DNA of 64,000 bases, taken from NCBI RefSeq assembly GCF_000802305.1, contig NZ_JTDK01000008.1:1-64000 (forward strand), in the 5' to 3' direction. Origin of the DNA: Microbacterium mangrovi. GTDB taxonomy: Bacteria > Actinomycetota > Actinomycetes > Actinomycetales > Microbacteriaceae. The translations under genes and the position numbers were made by a program. The notes beneath the pieces are model-generated. The model saw only the letters and a list, made by a program, of their open reading frames with translations, made no database searches and was not told the DNA's origin. The first letter of the stretch is position 1. The number at the start of each line of letters is the position of its first letter. Below, piece after piece: positions 33,909 to 43,684 of this stretch.

Positions 33909-35609
33909 TCAGAACAGCGAATAGAGCTGGGCGAGCGGCACGCGGTCGACCGGCGCCGGTTCGACCGGCTCGCCGTCGATCGAGATGGCGAACGTGTCGG
34001 GACGGATGTCGATGCGCGGCAGCGCGTCGTTGTTCTTGAGGTCCGCTTTGGTCACCCGGCGGGTGTCGTGCACGGCGACGAGCGCGCGGCGCAGGCCGAG
34101 GCGGTCTTCGAGCCCGTCGGCGAGCGCTGCGGGAGAGACGAACGACACCGACAGGTCCGCGCCGATCGCGTCGGTGAACGAGGGCCGCATCAGGGTCGGC
34201 TGCGGGGTCGGGATCGACGCGTTCGGGTCGCCGAGCGCGCCCCAGACGATGCCGCCGCCCTTGATGACGACCTCGGGGCGGATGCCGAAGAACCGCGGAT
34301 CCCACAGCACGAGGTCGGCGAGCTTGCCCGGCTCGATGGACCCGACGACGTGGTCGATGCCGTGGCCGATCGCCGGGTTGATCGTGTACTTCGCCACGTA
34401 CCGGCGGGCGCGCTCGTTGTCGGCGGGCAGCGCGGTGCCGAGTGATCCGCGGCGGTGCTTCATGACGTGGGCGACCTGCCAGGTGCGGGCGATCACCTCG
34501 CCGATGCGGCCCATCGCCTGCGCGTCCGACGACGTGATCGACAGGGCGCCCATGTCATGCAGGATGTCCTCCGCTGCGATCGTGGTCGCCCGGATCCGCG
34601 ACTCCGCGAACGCGAGGTCCTCCGGCACCGCCGGGTTCAGATGGTGACACACCATGAGCATGTCGAGATGCTCGGCGACGGTGTTCACGGTGTGCGGCAG
34701 GGTCGGGTTCGTCGACCCCGGGATGATGTTCGGCAGCGAGGCGATCGAGAGGATGTCGGGGGCATGCCCGCCTCCGGCGCCCTCGACGTGGAACGCGTGG
34801 ATGCCGCGCCCGCCGATCGCGTCGATCGTGGACTGCACGAATCCCGCCTCGTTGAGCGAGTCGGAGTGCAGCGCCACCTGCAGCCCCCACTCGTCGGCCG
34901 CACGCAGCGCGGCGTCGATCGCCGCCGGCGTCGAGCCCCAGTCCTCGTGCACCTTGTAGCCGCCGGCGCCGGCGAGCGCCTGCTCGCGCAGCCCCTCGTG
35001 CGACACCGTGTTGCCCTTGCCGAGCAGCAGCACGTTGACCGGCAGATGATCCATCGCCCGGTGCATCGTCTGCAGGTGCCACGCGCCCGGTGTCACGGTC
35101 GTGGCCTTGGATCCCTCGGATGGTCCGGTGCCGCCGCCGAACACGGTGGTGATCCCGGTCGCGAGAGCCTCGTGGATCTGCGACGGCGAGAGCAGGTGCA
35201 CGTGCGAGTCGATGCCGCCCGCGGTGAGGATGCGCCCCTCGCCGGAGATCACATCGGTCGACGGCCCGATCACCAGGTCGGGATGCACGCCGTCGGCGAT
35301 GTCCGGGTTGCCGGCGCGGCCGATCGCGGCGATGCGCCCGTCGCGGATGCCGACGTCGGCGCGCACGATGCCCCACCAGTCCAGCACGATGACGTTCGTG
35401 ATGACGGTGTCCGGGGCGCCGTCGGCGCGGGTCGCCATGCCCTGGGCCATCGACTCCCGGATCGACTTGCCCCCGCCGAACACGGCCTCCTCGCCGCCGA
35501 AGGTGCGGTCTTCCTCGATCTGGATCCACAGGTCGGTGTCGCCCAGCCGCACGCGGTCGCCGACGGTGGGTCCGAACAGGGCGGCATACCGCTCGCGATC
35601 GATGCGCAT
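33909..35609 (-). CDS. ureC: Urease alpha subunit UreC
   Basis: 566-aa catalytic subunit hydrolysing urea to ammonia and carbamate. All nickel ligands can be placed: His136 and His138 (IDSHVHLL), carbamylated Lys219 (GYKVHEDWG), His248 (VALHSDS), His274 ([11 protein letters not shown]) and Asp362 ([10 protein letters not shown]); Cys321 of the mobile flap is in LMVCHHLNP. Length is typical. It overlaps the fused UreAB gene by one nucleotide (TGATG). Cytoplasmic complex with UreAB. Confidence 0.97.
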   Translation of the reverse strand: MRIDRERYAALFGPTVGDRVRLGDTDLWIQIEEDRTFGGEEAVFGGGKSIRESMAQGMATRADGAPDTVITNVIVLDWWGIVRADVGIRDGRIAAIGRAGNPDIADGVHPDLVIGPSTDVISGEGRILTAGGIDSHVHLLSPSQIHEALATGITTVFGGGTGPSEGSKATTVTPGAWHLQTMHRAMDHLPVNVLLLGKGNTVSHEGLREQALAGAGGYKVHEDWGSTPAAIDAALRAADEWGLQVALHSDSLNEAGFVQSTIDAIGGRGIHAFHVEGAGGGHAPDILSIASLPNIIPGSTNPTLPHTVNTVAEHLDMLMVCHHLNPAVPEDLAFAESRIRATTIAAEDILHDMGALSITSSDAQAMGRIGEVIARTWQVAHVMKHRRGSLGTALPADNERARRYVAKYTINPAIGHGIDHVVGSIEPGKLADLVLWDPRFFGIRPEVVIKGGGIVWGALGDPNASIPTPQPTLMRPSFTDAIGADLSVSFVSPAALADGLEDRLGLRRALVAVHDTRRVTKADLKNNDALPRIDIRPDTFAISIDGEPVEPAPVDRVPLAQLYSLF

Positions 35610-36271
35610 CAGGCATCCTTTCCGTCGAGGTCCGCGGAGCCGTCGCGCCGCTGGATGCCGGGAACCCGTCGCGCGCCGCGCAGCGCGACGGCGTCGAGCA
35701 CGCGGGATGCCCCCGGCTCGAAGCGCTGGGACGTGCCGGCCGGGATGTCCAGCCGGAACCCGTGGGCAGCCGCCCGGTCGAACTCGAGCGCGTCGTTCGC
35801 GTCCGGCAGGTGCAGGTGCGATCCGATCTGCACCGGCCGGTCGCCGGTGTTCACGAACGTGAAGGTGCGGCGTTCCTCGGCCGACCGGTCGGCGTTGAGT
35901 TCGAGGATGCCGGTTTCGAGGTCGTACTCCCCCGGGATCATGCCCTCTCCGGATGCCTCGCCTCCGGCATCCTGAATCGGCCAGTGCAGCGTGACGAGCT
36001 TGCGGCCGTCGGGGAACGTCGCCTCCACCTGCACGTCGTGCAGCATCTCGGCGACTCCCGGCATGACGTCGTCGGTGGTGAGCACCTCCCGGCCCTCGAC
36101 CATGAGTTCGTCGACGCGGCGCCCGTCGCGGGCCCGCTCGATGACCCAGGTGCTGAGCAGCGCCACCGCCTCGGGATGATTCAGCTTCACGCCGCGCGCC
36201 AGCCGGTCCCGGGCCACCATACCCGCGACAGACAGCAGCAGCTTCTCCGTCTCACCCGGCGTCAGATGCAT
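35609..36271 (-). CDS. ureAB: Fused urease gamma-beta subunit UreAB
   Basis: 220-aa fusion. Residues 1-100 are the gamma subunit ([37 protein letters not shown]); residues 112-205 the beta subunit ([40 protein letters not shown]). They are joined by a short Gly/Glu-rich linker, as in Helicobacter UreA and some actinobacteria, while many relatives have separate ureA and ureB. ATG 36271 is used because MHLTP is the conserved gamma start; an in-frame extension to 36346 with Cys-rich sequence is not family-like. First gene of the urease operon; no nickel or urea transporter gene is adjacent. Confidence 0.94.
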   Translation of the reverse strand: MHLTPGETEKLLLSVAGMVARDRLARGVKLNHPEAVALLSTWVIERARDGRRVDELMVEGREVLTTDDVMPGVAEMLHDVQVEATFPDGRKLVTLHWPIQDAGGEASGEGMIPGEYDLETGILELNADRSAEERRTFTFVNTGDRPVQIGSHLHLPDANDALEFDRAAAHGFRLDIPAGTSQRFEPGASRVLDAVALRGARRVPGIQRRDGSADLDGKDA

Positions 36272-36364
36272 AGCCAGACAGTACGCCCGGCACGTTTCGC
36301 ACAGATCACACGGGGAACGGCGGGACGGCGCGGTCTGCGCGACCACACCGCCCCACCCGCTTTG

Positions 36365-38281
36365 TCAGTTCGGGTATTTCGCGAGCGCGGCCTTCGTTTC
36401 CGCGTCCGGCTTGAGACCCCACTTGCTGAAGAACGCGGTGAGGTTGTGCCCGGAGGCCTCGCCCGCGGTCACCATGAAGTACTGCTGCATCGCCACGGTG
36501 CCGCTCACCTTGAGAGTTCCGGCGTCGACCCGTTCGCGGTACAGACGGCTGAGCTTCGCATAGAAGCCGATGCCGTACTGGTCGAAGAGCTGCTCGAACA
36601 TCCTGAGCTGGATCTTCTTCGCCGTGTTGAAGTCGCGCTGCTCTTCCGGGAGCGCCATGAACTCGTCAACCTCGGGTTGGTGAGACGGCGGACCGGAAAC
36701 GCCGAAACCCTCCAGAACGGAGTGCGACGCGATGTTCACGGTCACCTCCGTCATTCCCGACCACCGGTACTGCGGCGTCTGGTAGGTGTGTCCGATCTCG
36801 TGCCAGAGCCCCCATTGGTTGTCGATGGCCTGGGTGAGCACCTGGTTCGCGACGCCCCCGTTCACCTGGAACGTCACGTGGTCCTGCGTCGCGGACGCCC
36901 CGCCGGCGCCGGTGTCCGGGTTCGCCATGAAGACGCGCGCGAGCGACTTGCGGTTGAGGCCCGTCTCCGACACCGACAGCCCGTACGTGCGGTCGATGCG
37001 GGCGACCGCGTCATCCCACGACTGCACACGCCCAACGGTGACGCCGGCGAGCCGGGGAACCAGGAAGCGCCGCTGGAATGCCGCGACCAGGCGCCTCCCC
37101 TCGACGACGGTCAGGGGCGACTCCGGGAACGCCGCCAGGTCACTCTTGAACTGCGCTTCGGTGGTCTCGCCCAGCACGAAGCTCGGCACGGCGACGCCGC
37201 CGGAGACCGAGACTCTGGTCGCCGCCGCAGACGTGTTCACGAGCGAGACGAGGCCGTCGATCGGCGCCGTGATGGTCAGGGGCCGGTCACCGGGCACGGA
37301 GACGTACGAGAGCGCCTTGCTCGCCCCGCCGTTGATGCCGGTGTGCGGGCCGTACTGACCGATGGCGACCTTGAGCCCGGACGCGCCCTCGGCCGGCGTG
37401 ACGGTGATCTTCTGACCCGCCGTGACGTAGCGGCCCGCCGGCTCGAGCACACTGTGCCGGAACCACCGGTTCTCACGCTTGCGGTCCGCTTCCGCGTCTC
37501 CGCGCGGAATGACGGTCAGCGACGACGAAGCCTTCTCGACCGTCAGCTGCGGACCGGGGCCGGCAAGGTCGACGTGCGCGATCACCGTCCCGTCGACGGT
37601 CATCTCGAGCGTCTCGTCCGGTGCGTATTTCAGGGTGCGCTGAAGGGCGACCGTATCGCCCTGGCGGCGGTGGCCCATGTAGTACGAGACGCCCTTGACG
37701 GTCGAACCCACGTACCCGCCGTCCACCGTCACCCGCACCTTGTGCGCCGACTCGAACAGGGCGCGCGGCATGGTGACCTTCAGCGTGCGGCCGCCCACCA
37801 CCTGAAGCGTCGGCGCCGCGCCGTACATCACCGTCGAGGCGACGGTGCTCGCCGTCGACGCGTTGTACCCACCGCCCGGCCGACCCGCGACCCGTTGCAC
37901 CTCCACACGCTGACCGAACGCCGCCTTGCGCGTGGCGGTGACCGTCGCCACGCCATCGGCGATGGACACCCGCGAATAGTAGGCGACGCCCTTGTACGTC
38001 TCGCCCGCGTATCCGCCGCCGACCCGCAGCATGACGCGCTGCGCCGACCGGAACAACGCCTCCGTCATGCGATAGCGCACCGTGCCGTCGGCGTCGACCG
38101 ACACCGAGACGGCGTCGGTGGTCGCAGTCGCCGACGCCGCCGCGGTCGACACGGCGTGCGAGGGCTCGGCGGCCATCGCCGTCTGGCCCCCGGCCACGAG
38201 CAGGGTCGCCCCGAGAGAGAGCGTCAGGGCGCCGGCGGCGCAGCGACGCGCGCCCGCCCTGGTGAGGATTCGTGAGGTCAT
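36365..38281 (-). CDS. Secreted M60-family metallopeptidase
   Basis: 638-aa exported protein. A Sec signal peptide with Ala-x-Ala site ends at about residue 38 (QTAMAAEP). Two similar beta-type repeats follow (about 67-115 and 166-212; each has ALFxSAxxVxxxVxGGY and KGVxYY). The peptidase M60/enhancin-like domain covers about 265-600 with the zinc motif His494-Glu-Ile-Gly-His498 and Glu512 (HEIGHTYQ, SGMTEVTVN). M60 enzymes cut glycosylated proteins such as mucins; the target here is unknown. AAGGAG precedes ATG 38281. Two direct repeats upstream may control it. The 93 bp between its end and the urease operon show no clear terminator. Confidence 0.85.
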   Translation of the reverse strand: MTSRILTRAGARRCAAGALTLSLGATLLVAGGQTAMAAEPSHAVSTAAASATATTDAVSVSVDADGTVRYRMTEALFRSAQRVMLRVGGGYAGETYKGVAYYSRVSIADGVATVTATRKAAFGQRVEVQRVAGRPGGGYNASTASTVASTVMYGAAPTLQVVGGRTLKVTMPRALFESAHKVRVTVDGGYVGSTVKGVSYYMGHRRQGDTVALQRTLKYAPDETLEMTVDGTVIAHVDLAGPGPQLTVEKASSSLTVIPRGDAEADRKRENRWFRHSVLEPAGRYVTAGQKITVTPAEGASGLKVAIGQYGPHTGINGGASKALSYVSVPGDRPLTITAPIDGLVSLVNTSAAATRVSVSGGVAVPSFVLGETTEAQFKSDLAAFPESPLTVVEGRRLVAAFQRRFLVPRLAGVTVGRVQSWDDAVARIDRTYGLSVSETGLNRKSLARVFMANPDTGAGGASATQDHVTFQVNGGVANQVLTQAIDNQWGLWHEIGHTYQTPQYRWSGMTEVTVNIASHSVLEGFGVSGPPSHQPEVDEFMALPEEQRDFNTAKKIQLRMFEQLFDQYGIGFYAKLSRLYRERVDAGTLKVSGTVAMQQYFMVTAGEASGHNLTAFFSKWGLKPDAETKAALAKYPN

Positions 38282-38357
38282 GATTCTCCTTCAGCCCGAT
38301 CGGTTCGAGCGACCCGAGCGTATGTACGGAGAAGCCCCGGCGATCTCCGGTCGGGCG

Positions 38358-38388
38358 GAAATGAGTAGTCGAACGGCGAAATTGAGTA
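38358..38388 (-). promoter_or_regulatory. Paired direct repeats upstream of M60 gene
   Basis: GAAATGAGTA (38358-38367) and GAAATTGAGTA (38378-38388) are near-identical and start 20 bp apart, about two helical turns, in a 227-bp intergenic region between the M60 and GNAT genes. Spacing and similarity suggest a tandem binding site for an activator. No regulator gene is adjacent. Confidence 0.4.
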
Positions 38389-38508
38389 CCGATTGGGTTT
38401 GCACGTGCGCACGGCAGCGGACCGGATCGTGACGTTGCGTGGCGGTCCTGTTTCACGCCGTGACGATCGCCGGTTGCACGGTCGCGGCGGCTGGCGAAGA
38501 GTGGCCGG

Positions 38509-39234
38509 ATGCCCCACCCCTCCACGGCCGTCCCGCTCGACGTGCCCCTTGCGGACGCCGAGGTCCTCGACAACGCGCAGTGGTCCGCGCTCACCGGACC
38601 GCAGGCATCCTTCGCGATCGGCGGAGATCTCGTTCGTCGCTATCCGGAGGATGTCGCGCCGTTCGTCGCCGTGCGCACGTGGGATGACCCGGCTGTGTGG
38701 GACGCGCTCGTCGACCTGGTCGGGCCCGGTGCGGAGTTCGGCCTGTCGGGATACGCCGGACAGCTGCCCCCGGGGTGGGAGCTCGTGAGTCACGGCGAGG
38801 GGGTGCAGCTCGTGGAGACCGCGGCCCTCGTGCCGCGGCCCGACGAGGAGGTGGTCGTCCTCGGTGCTGACGACGTGCCCGAGATGCTTGCGCTCGTCGA
38901 GCGCAATCAGCCCGGACCGTTCCGGCCGCGCACGTACGAACTCGGGCGGTACATCGGCATCCGCCGCGGCGGCCGTCTCGTCGCGATGGCGGGCGAGCGC
39001 GTCCGGCCCGAGGGCTGGACCGAGATCAGCGCCGTGGCCGTCGACGTCGGCGAACGGCGCAAGGGTCTCGCGTCGCGGCTCGTGCTCGATGTCGCCTTCC
39101 ACATCCGCCAGCGCGGCGACCGGGCGCTGCTGCACGCCGCGGCGGCCAACGTGGGGGCGATCGCCGCCTACGAGCGGCTGGGCTTCGCGCTGCGCCGGCG
39201 CAGCCGGTTCATCACCGTGCGCACGCCGGCATAG
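38509..39234 (+). CDS. GNAT-family N-acetyltransferase (FR47-like)
   Basis: 241-aa protein. The GNAT fold is in the C-terminal half: GRLVAMAGERV (strand 4), TEISAVAVDVGERRKGLASR (acetyl-CoA loop, R/Q-x-x-G-x-G/A pattern) and AAANVGAIAAYERLGFALR. The N-terminal 100 residues are the variable FR47-like half. The substrate is probably a small amine or amino acid derivative. ATG 38509. Convergent with the M20 peptidase gene at 16 bp. Confidence 0.85.
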   Translation: MPHPSTAVPLDVPLADAEVLDNAQWSALTGPQASFAIGGDLVRRYPEDVAPFVAVRTWDDPAVWDALVDLVGPGAEFGLSGYAGQLPPGWELVSHGEGVQLVETAALVPRPDEEVVVLGADDVPEMLALVERNQPGPFRPRTYELGRYIGIRRGGRLVAMAGERVRPEGWTEISAVAVDVGERRKGLASRLVLDVAFHIRQRGDRALLHAAAANVGAIAAYERLGFALRRRSRFITVRTPA

Positions 39235-39250
39235 CGCGCTCCGGGTGCGG

Positions 39251-40567
39251 TCACTGCGCGCGCAGGATGCGCCACGTCGCGCGTGCGCTGAAGCGGAGCG
39301 CGTCAACCGGCACGCGCTCGTCGGCGGCGTGGAACTCTCCGAACACGTCGAACCCGTCGGGCACCCGCAACGGGACGAAGCCGTAGCCGCGGATGCCGAG
39401 GGACGCGAGGTGCTTGTTGTCCGTCGAGGCCGGCAGAAGATAGGGCACGACGATCCCGCCGGGGTCCTCGATGTCGACCGCGTGCTGCAGGTCGTCCAGC
39501 AGCGGCACATCGATGGGCGCCTCGGTGGCCGACCACCACCGCCCCCACGCGATCTCCACGTCGTCGCCCGCGATCCGTTCGAGCTCTTCGCGCAGAGCCT
39601 CGTCCTGCCCGGGCAGCACGCGCAGGTCGAGCCGCGCGGTCGCCTCCGCCGGGATGATGTTCGTCTTGCCCCCGGCCTCGAGCACCGTCGGTGTCGCCGT
39701 GTTCCGCAGACTCGCACCGATCAGCGACGACACGAATCCCAGCTGCTCCAGGTCGGCGTCGAGATCCGCGTCGCCGAAGGCGAGGCCGCGCTCGCGACCG
39801 ACGATGTCGAAGAATCGCTGCACGGCCGGGGTGCGCACCACGGGGAACGAGTGGCGTCCGATCGCCGAGACGGCATCGGTCAGCCGCACCACGGCGTTGT
39901 CGAGCGTCGGCCGGGATCCATGGCCCGCGCGTCCGCGCGCGGTGAGCGTCGCCCAGGCGACGCCCTTCTCACTCGTGGCGACGAGATACCCGCGGCGATC
40001 GTCGCCGATCGGCACGGAGAACCCGCCCACCTCGCTGAGCGCTTCCGTGGCACGGGCGAACAGATCCGGACGGTTGCGGACGAGCCACCGTGCTCCCCAC
40101 ACTCCTCCGGCCTCCTCGTCGGCGAAGAACGCGAACACGAGGTCGCGCCGCGGAACGACGCCTTCCCGGCGCAGCGCCCGGGCGACCGCCAGCAGAACAC
40201 CGGCGAAGTTCTTCATGTCGACCGCCCCGCGCCCGTAGAGGAACCCGTCGTGGATCTCGGCGGCGAACGGCGGATGCGTCCAGTCGTCCTCCACCACCGG
40301 CACGACGTCGAGGTGCGCGTGCAGGACGAGGGCACCGGCATCGCGATCCGAACCCTTCAGCCGGGCGACGACGTTGCCGCGCCCCGGCCGGGTCTCGATG
40401 AACGCCGTCGCGTATCCGGCATCCTCCAGGCGCTCCTGCACGTAGCGCGCGGCACGCGTCTCGCCGTCGCCGATCGTCTCGGCGACCCCCGTGTTCACGC
40501 TGTCGATTCGGATGAGATCGCGGATGAACGCGACGGCTTCGGTCTCCAGCAGGGCCAGGTCGGTCAT
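39251..40567 (-). CDS. M20-family metallopeptidase
   Basis: 438-aa cytoplasmic M20 peptidase (dipeptidase/acetylornithine deacetylase-like). Metal ligands are visible: LHAHLDVVP, YGRGAVDMKNFAG and FADEEAGGVWG (catalytic Glu pair), ALSEVGGF, with a dimerisation insert around residues 205-330 (AGHGSRPT). ATG 40567 is the only family-like start. The length of about 440 aa is typical for the ArgE/DapE-like group. Its substrate is unknown; it stands alone and is unrelated by position to the second M20 gene at 48.8 kb. Confidence 0.88.
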   Translation of the reverse strand: MTDLALLETEAVAFIRDLIRIDSVNTGVAETIGDGETRAARYVQERLEDAGYATAFIETRPGRGNVVARLKGSDRDAGALVLHAHLDVVPVVEDDWTHPPFAAEIHDGFLYGRGAVDMKNFAGVLLAVARALRREGVVPRRDLVFAFFADEEAGGVWGARWLVRNRPDLFARATEALSEVGGFSVPIGDDRRGYLVATSEKGVAWATLTARGRAGHGSRPTLDNAVVRLTDAVSAIGRHSFPVVRTPAVQRFFDIVGRERGLAFGDADLDADLEQLGFVSSLIGASLRNTATPTVLEAGGKTNIIPAEATARLDLRVLPGQDEALREELERIAGDDVEIAWGRWWSATEAPIDVPLLDDLQHAVDIEDPGGIVVPYLLPASTDNKHLASLGIRGYGFVPLRVPDGFDVFGEFHAADERVPVDALRFSARATWRILRAQ

Positions 40568-40741
40568 GCCGCCAGAGTAGGCGGGCGGCATCCAGCGCGC
40601 CTGTGCCGGACGACTCGGGGTGACATGCGAGCGACGCGATTCGTAACGTGGCGAAGCATCCACCGCGTCTCCCACGCACGTCAACCCCCTCAACGCCCAC
40701 CGGACGTTCTCCGTACGCTCGGGGAACCGAACAGAGGAGAC

Positions 40742-40894
40742 ATGATGGGCGATCCGAAGAACACGCAGGGCACCCCCGGGGCCGACGAAGAAGCCGACAC
40801 CGCATCCGGCGGCGCGCCCGAGAAACCCGATGAGGACGTCGAGAAGACCACCGACGACGACGGCAAGCCCCTCGAGAACCCCTCCGGCGGCTGA
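40742..40894 (+). CDS. Small acidic disordered protein
   Basis: 50-aa protein made almost only of Asp, Glu, Gly, Pro, Lys, Thr and Asn (MMGDPKNTQGTPGADEEADT and on), with no hydrophobic core, so intrinsically disordered. GAGGAGA ends 1 nt before ATG 40742; ATG 40745 is the alternative and gives better spacing. Very similar short acidic proteins occur in actinobacteria without known function. It ends 17 bp from the convergent DUF72 gene. Confidence 0.5.
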   Translation: MMGDPKNTQGTPGADEEADTASGGAPEKPDEDVEKTTDDDGKPLENPSGG

Positions 40895-40911
40895 GCGTCA
40901 GGCCGGCGCTC

Positions 40912-41664
40912 TCACGACAGGCGGTCACGGAGCCGCCGGGCATCCCTCACCGCGTAGCCGGAGTCGTCGTTGTTGAAATAGCAGAGCACTGCGTGACCGG
41001 TGGATCGCCACTCGTCGATCCGCTGCGCCCACCAGTCGAGGTCTGCGTCCGAGTAGCTCCCGACGTACAGCCGCGAGCGGTCGGGCCCGTGCATCCGCAC
41101 GTAGACGAGGTCGGATGTCGCCCGCAGCTCGCAGGGCAGCCCGGCTCCGCTCATGACGCAGTAGGCGGCGTCGTGGCGTTCCAACATCCGGAAGACATCG
41201 TCATCCACCCAGGACGGATGCCGGAGCTCCACCACGACGCGGGCCTCCGCCGGCATCGCCGCGAGTGCGTGCTCGAGACGATCGTCGTCGCGCTCGAGGT
41301 CCGGGGGCAGCTGAAGCAGCAGCGGGCCCGCGCTCGACCCGAGCGCGGCGAGCCCTTCGGCGAGCCGGGCGGCCCACGACTCGGGGGACGCGAGCTTGCG
41401 CGCGTGCGTCAGCCCTCTCGGCGCCTTCACCGCCACGATGAACCCGTCCGGGATCTTCTCGCGCCACCGCCGGAAGGCCTCGGGTCTCGGCCAGTGATAG
41501 AAGCTCGCGTTCAGCTCCACGGTGTCGAACGCGGCCGCGTACACCTGGAGCCGACGGTCCCCCGTCCCCTTCGGATAGAGCACCCCGCGCCAGTGGTCGT
41601 ACGACCAGCCCGAGGTGCCCACACGCACCTCGCCGCGGTCGATGTCCAGTCCTCGCAACGGCAT
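40912..41664 (-). CDS. DUF72-family protein (YecE-like)
   Basis: 250-aa TIM-barrel protein of the DUF72/YecE family. VRVGTSGWSYDHWRGVLYP, FDTVELNASFYHWP, LLLQLPPDLERDDDRL, VVVELRHPSW and YVRMHGPDR with YFNNDDSGYAVRDA form the full family signature. The fold resembles metal-dependent sugar-phosphate isomerases, but the function is not established. ATG 41664. Transcribed alone in a mixed neighbourhood. Confidence 0.9.
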   Translation of the reverse strand: MPLRGLDIDRGEVRVGTSGWSYDHWRGVLYPKGTGDRRLQVYAAAFDTVELNASFYHWPRPEAFRRWREKIPDGFIVAVKAPRGLTHARKLASPESWAARLAEGLAALGSSAGPLLLQLPPDLERDDDRLEHALAAMPAEARVVVELRHPSWVDDDVFRMLERHDAAYCVMSGAGLPCELRATSDLVYVRMHGPDRSRLYVGSYSDADLDWWAQRIDEWRSTGHAVLCYFNNDDSGYAVRDARRLRDRLS

Positions 41665-41763
41665 GTTCGCGAGTGTCGTCCGGGCGGGGCCGGCCGACGA
41701 GGGGCTTTCGTCGTCGAAGTCCCCGTGGTACGGCTCGCGCCCGCGCCTGACGACGACCGTCGC

Positions 41764-42384
41764 TCAGCGCAGCACGCCGAGGTTGCGTGCGGCCGACACG
41801 GCGGCGGTGCGGGATGCCACGCCCAGCTTCGAGAACACGTGCGTCAGGTGCGACTTCACGGTCGCATCCGTGATGTGCAGGCGCGCGGCGACCTCCGCGT
41901 TGGAGGCGCCCGCGGCGACGAGCTGCAGCACTTCGATCTCCCGAGCGGACAGACTGACCTGGGGTGCCCGCACCCGCTGCATGAGGCGTCCTGCGATCGC
42001 CGGGGCGAGCGCGCTCTCGCCGGCTGCGGCGGCCCGGACCGCGGCCACGAGGTCTTCGGGAGGAGCATCCTTGAGCAGGTAGCCGCTGGCCCCCGCCTCG
42101 ACCGCCCCGAGGATGTCGCCGTCGCTGTCGTAGTTGGTGAGGACGAGCACGTAGGGCGGCGCCGGGAGCGCCCGGATGCGACGGGTGGCATCGGCCCCCG
42201 TCGTGTCCTCGCCGAACTGCAGGTCCATCAGCACGAGTTCGGGAGCGAGCGCTCCGGCGAGGTCGACCGCCGCGTCCGGGGTGGACGCCTCCCCCACCAC
42301 GATGATGTCGCTCTCGCCCTCGAGGAGCGCGCGGATGCCGGCCCGCACGACGGGATGATCGTCGGCGATCACGATGCGGATCAT
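41764..42384 (-). CDS. NarL/LuxR-type response regulator
   Basis: 206-aa two-component response regulator. The receiver domain (1-120) has the acidic pair Asp8-Asp9 and phosphoacceptor Asp54 (LVLMDLQFGED), the Thr in VLVLTNYD and Lys in YLLKDAPPEDL. The LuxR HTH covers 140-200: LSAREIEVLQLVAAGASNAE, then ITDATVKSHLTHVFSKLGV. It overlaps the kinase stop/start by 4 nt. The neighbouring divergent ABC transporter is the likely target. Confidence 0.93.
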   Translation of the reverse strand: MIRIVIADDHPVVRAGIRALLEGESDIIVVGEASTPDAAVDLAGALAPELVLMDLQFGEDTTGADATRRIRALPAPPYVLVLTNYDSDGDILGAVEAGASGYLLKDAPPEDLVAAVRAAAAGESALAPAIAGRLMQRVRAPQVSLSAREIEVLQLVAAGASNAEVAARLHITDATVKSHLTHVFSKLGVASRTAAVSAARNLGVLR

Positions 42385-43571
42385 GGCTCACCCCGCGGGA
42401 ACGTGACCGTGATCGACGTCCCGGAGCCCGGTGCGCTCTCGACCGCGAGCGTCCCGCCCAGCTGATCCACGCGCTCGCCGATCGCCCGCAGCCCGAACGA
42501 GTCCGACGCGACCCGGTCGCCCACCGCGGCGGGGTCGAACCCGACTCCGTCGTCGGTGACGGTCAGGCGCACGTCCGCGCCGGATGCCTGGACGGCAACG
42601 ATCACGCGGGATGCCTCGGCGTGCTTCACCACGTTCGCCACCGTGCTCTGCACGATGCGCAGCAGTGCGGTCTGGACGTGCATCGGCAGGTCGAGGTCGG
42701 CAGGCATGTCCACCTCGACCCGCAGGCCGTCGGTCGTCCACTCCCGCTCGGCCAAGCGCAGCACCGCCCCGCGGAGCCCCTCGTCGAGCGCCGGCGGCGC
42801 GAGCTCGCGGATGAACCGCCGGGTATCGGCGAGGCTTGCGGCCGCGGTCTCGCGGGCCAGCCGCAGGTGCTCGGCGCCGGGCCGGTCGCCGTCCGCGCGC
42901 TCGGCCGCATGCAGCAGCATCTGGATGCTCGACAGCGACTGGGCGACGGTGTCGTGGATCTCCCGGGCGAGGCGGGCGCGCTCCGCGAGAACACCCTGCT
43001 CCCGCTCGGAGGCGGCCAGGCGATCGCGCGTGGCGAGGAGCTCGGCGAGCAGGGCCTCGCGCTCGGCGGCATCCCGCGCGAGCTCCTGGTACCCCAGCCC
43101 GATGAGCAGAGCCACCGCCGCGCCGATGAGCGGCCCGACCACCCCGCCGATGCTGAACCCGCCGTGCAGGCCCAGCGCCAGGATCGCGACGCCGGTCGTC
43201 ACCACGACGAGGATCGGGCCCCACGGCGCCGGCAGCAGGTGCAGGTACAGGAAGAACAGCGGGAAGACGAGGTACGCGGACTCGGGCACGAGGAACAGTA
43301 GCGCCACCCACACGACGGTCAGCACCATCAGCCACACGATGCTCGCCGTGCGCCGTCGTGCCACCGGCATCCGGATCACCCAGATCCCGGCCAGATACAC
43401 GAGCCCGAGCAGCACCGCGCAGCCGAGTCCGAGCCAGCGCAGCGGCGGCTCCAGGAGCACGATCCGCACGATGACGAACACCAGGAGAACCGCGAACAGC
43501 ACGTGGAGCCCCAGCCGCAGCGCGAAGAACACGCGCGTGAGGTTGTGGTGCACACCGGGCTGCTGGGTCAT
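42381..43571 (-). CDS. Sensor histidine kinase (HisKA_3 type)
   Basis: 396-aa membrane histidine kinase. Six hydrophobic segments lie in residues 15-160, with a short linker coiled coil (REALLAELLATRDRLAASER). The phosphoacceptor is His206 in ARLAREIHDTVAQSLSS, and the HATPase_c domain has the N-box near VANVVKHAEASR, G1 DDGVGFDP and G2 GSGTSI. There is no large extracytoplasmic sensor, so the signal may be sensed in the membrane, as in kinases that watch envelope or transport state. Operon with the response regulator. Confidence 0.92.
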   Translation of the reverse strand: MTQQPGVHHNLTRVFFALRLGLHVLFAVLLVFVIVRIVLLEPPLRWLGLGCAVLLGLVYLAGIWVIRMPVARRRTASIVWLMVLTVVWVALLFLVPESAYLVFPLFFLYLHLLPAPWGPILVVVTTGVAILALGLHGGFSIGGVVGPLIGAAVALLIGLGYQELARDAAEREALLAELLATRDRLAASEREQGVLAERARLAREIHDTVAQSLSSIQMLLHAAERADGDRPGAEHLRLARETAAASLADTRRFIRELAPPALDEGLRGAVLRLAEREWTTDGLRVEVDMPADLDLPMHVQTALLRIVQSTVANVVKHAEASRVIVAVQASGADVRLTVTDDGVGFDPAAVGDRVASDSFGLRAIGERVDQLGGTLAVESAPGSGTSITVTFPRGEP

Positions 43572-43684
43572 GTCGCGTCCAGGCTACGGGGCGCGCGTCC
43601 GCGTGGCATCAACCGAAAGTCGGAGTCGAAGAGCAACCTCGCCGCCGATGTCGGAAACGCGTGCGATCGCGAGGCTGGAAGGGA

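Noticed and set aside
36272..36346. Longer UreAB with Cys-rich N-terminus (start 36346)
   Set aside because: The conserved gamma subunit begins MHLTP at 36271; the upstream codons have no counterpart in the family.
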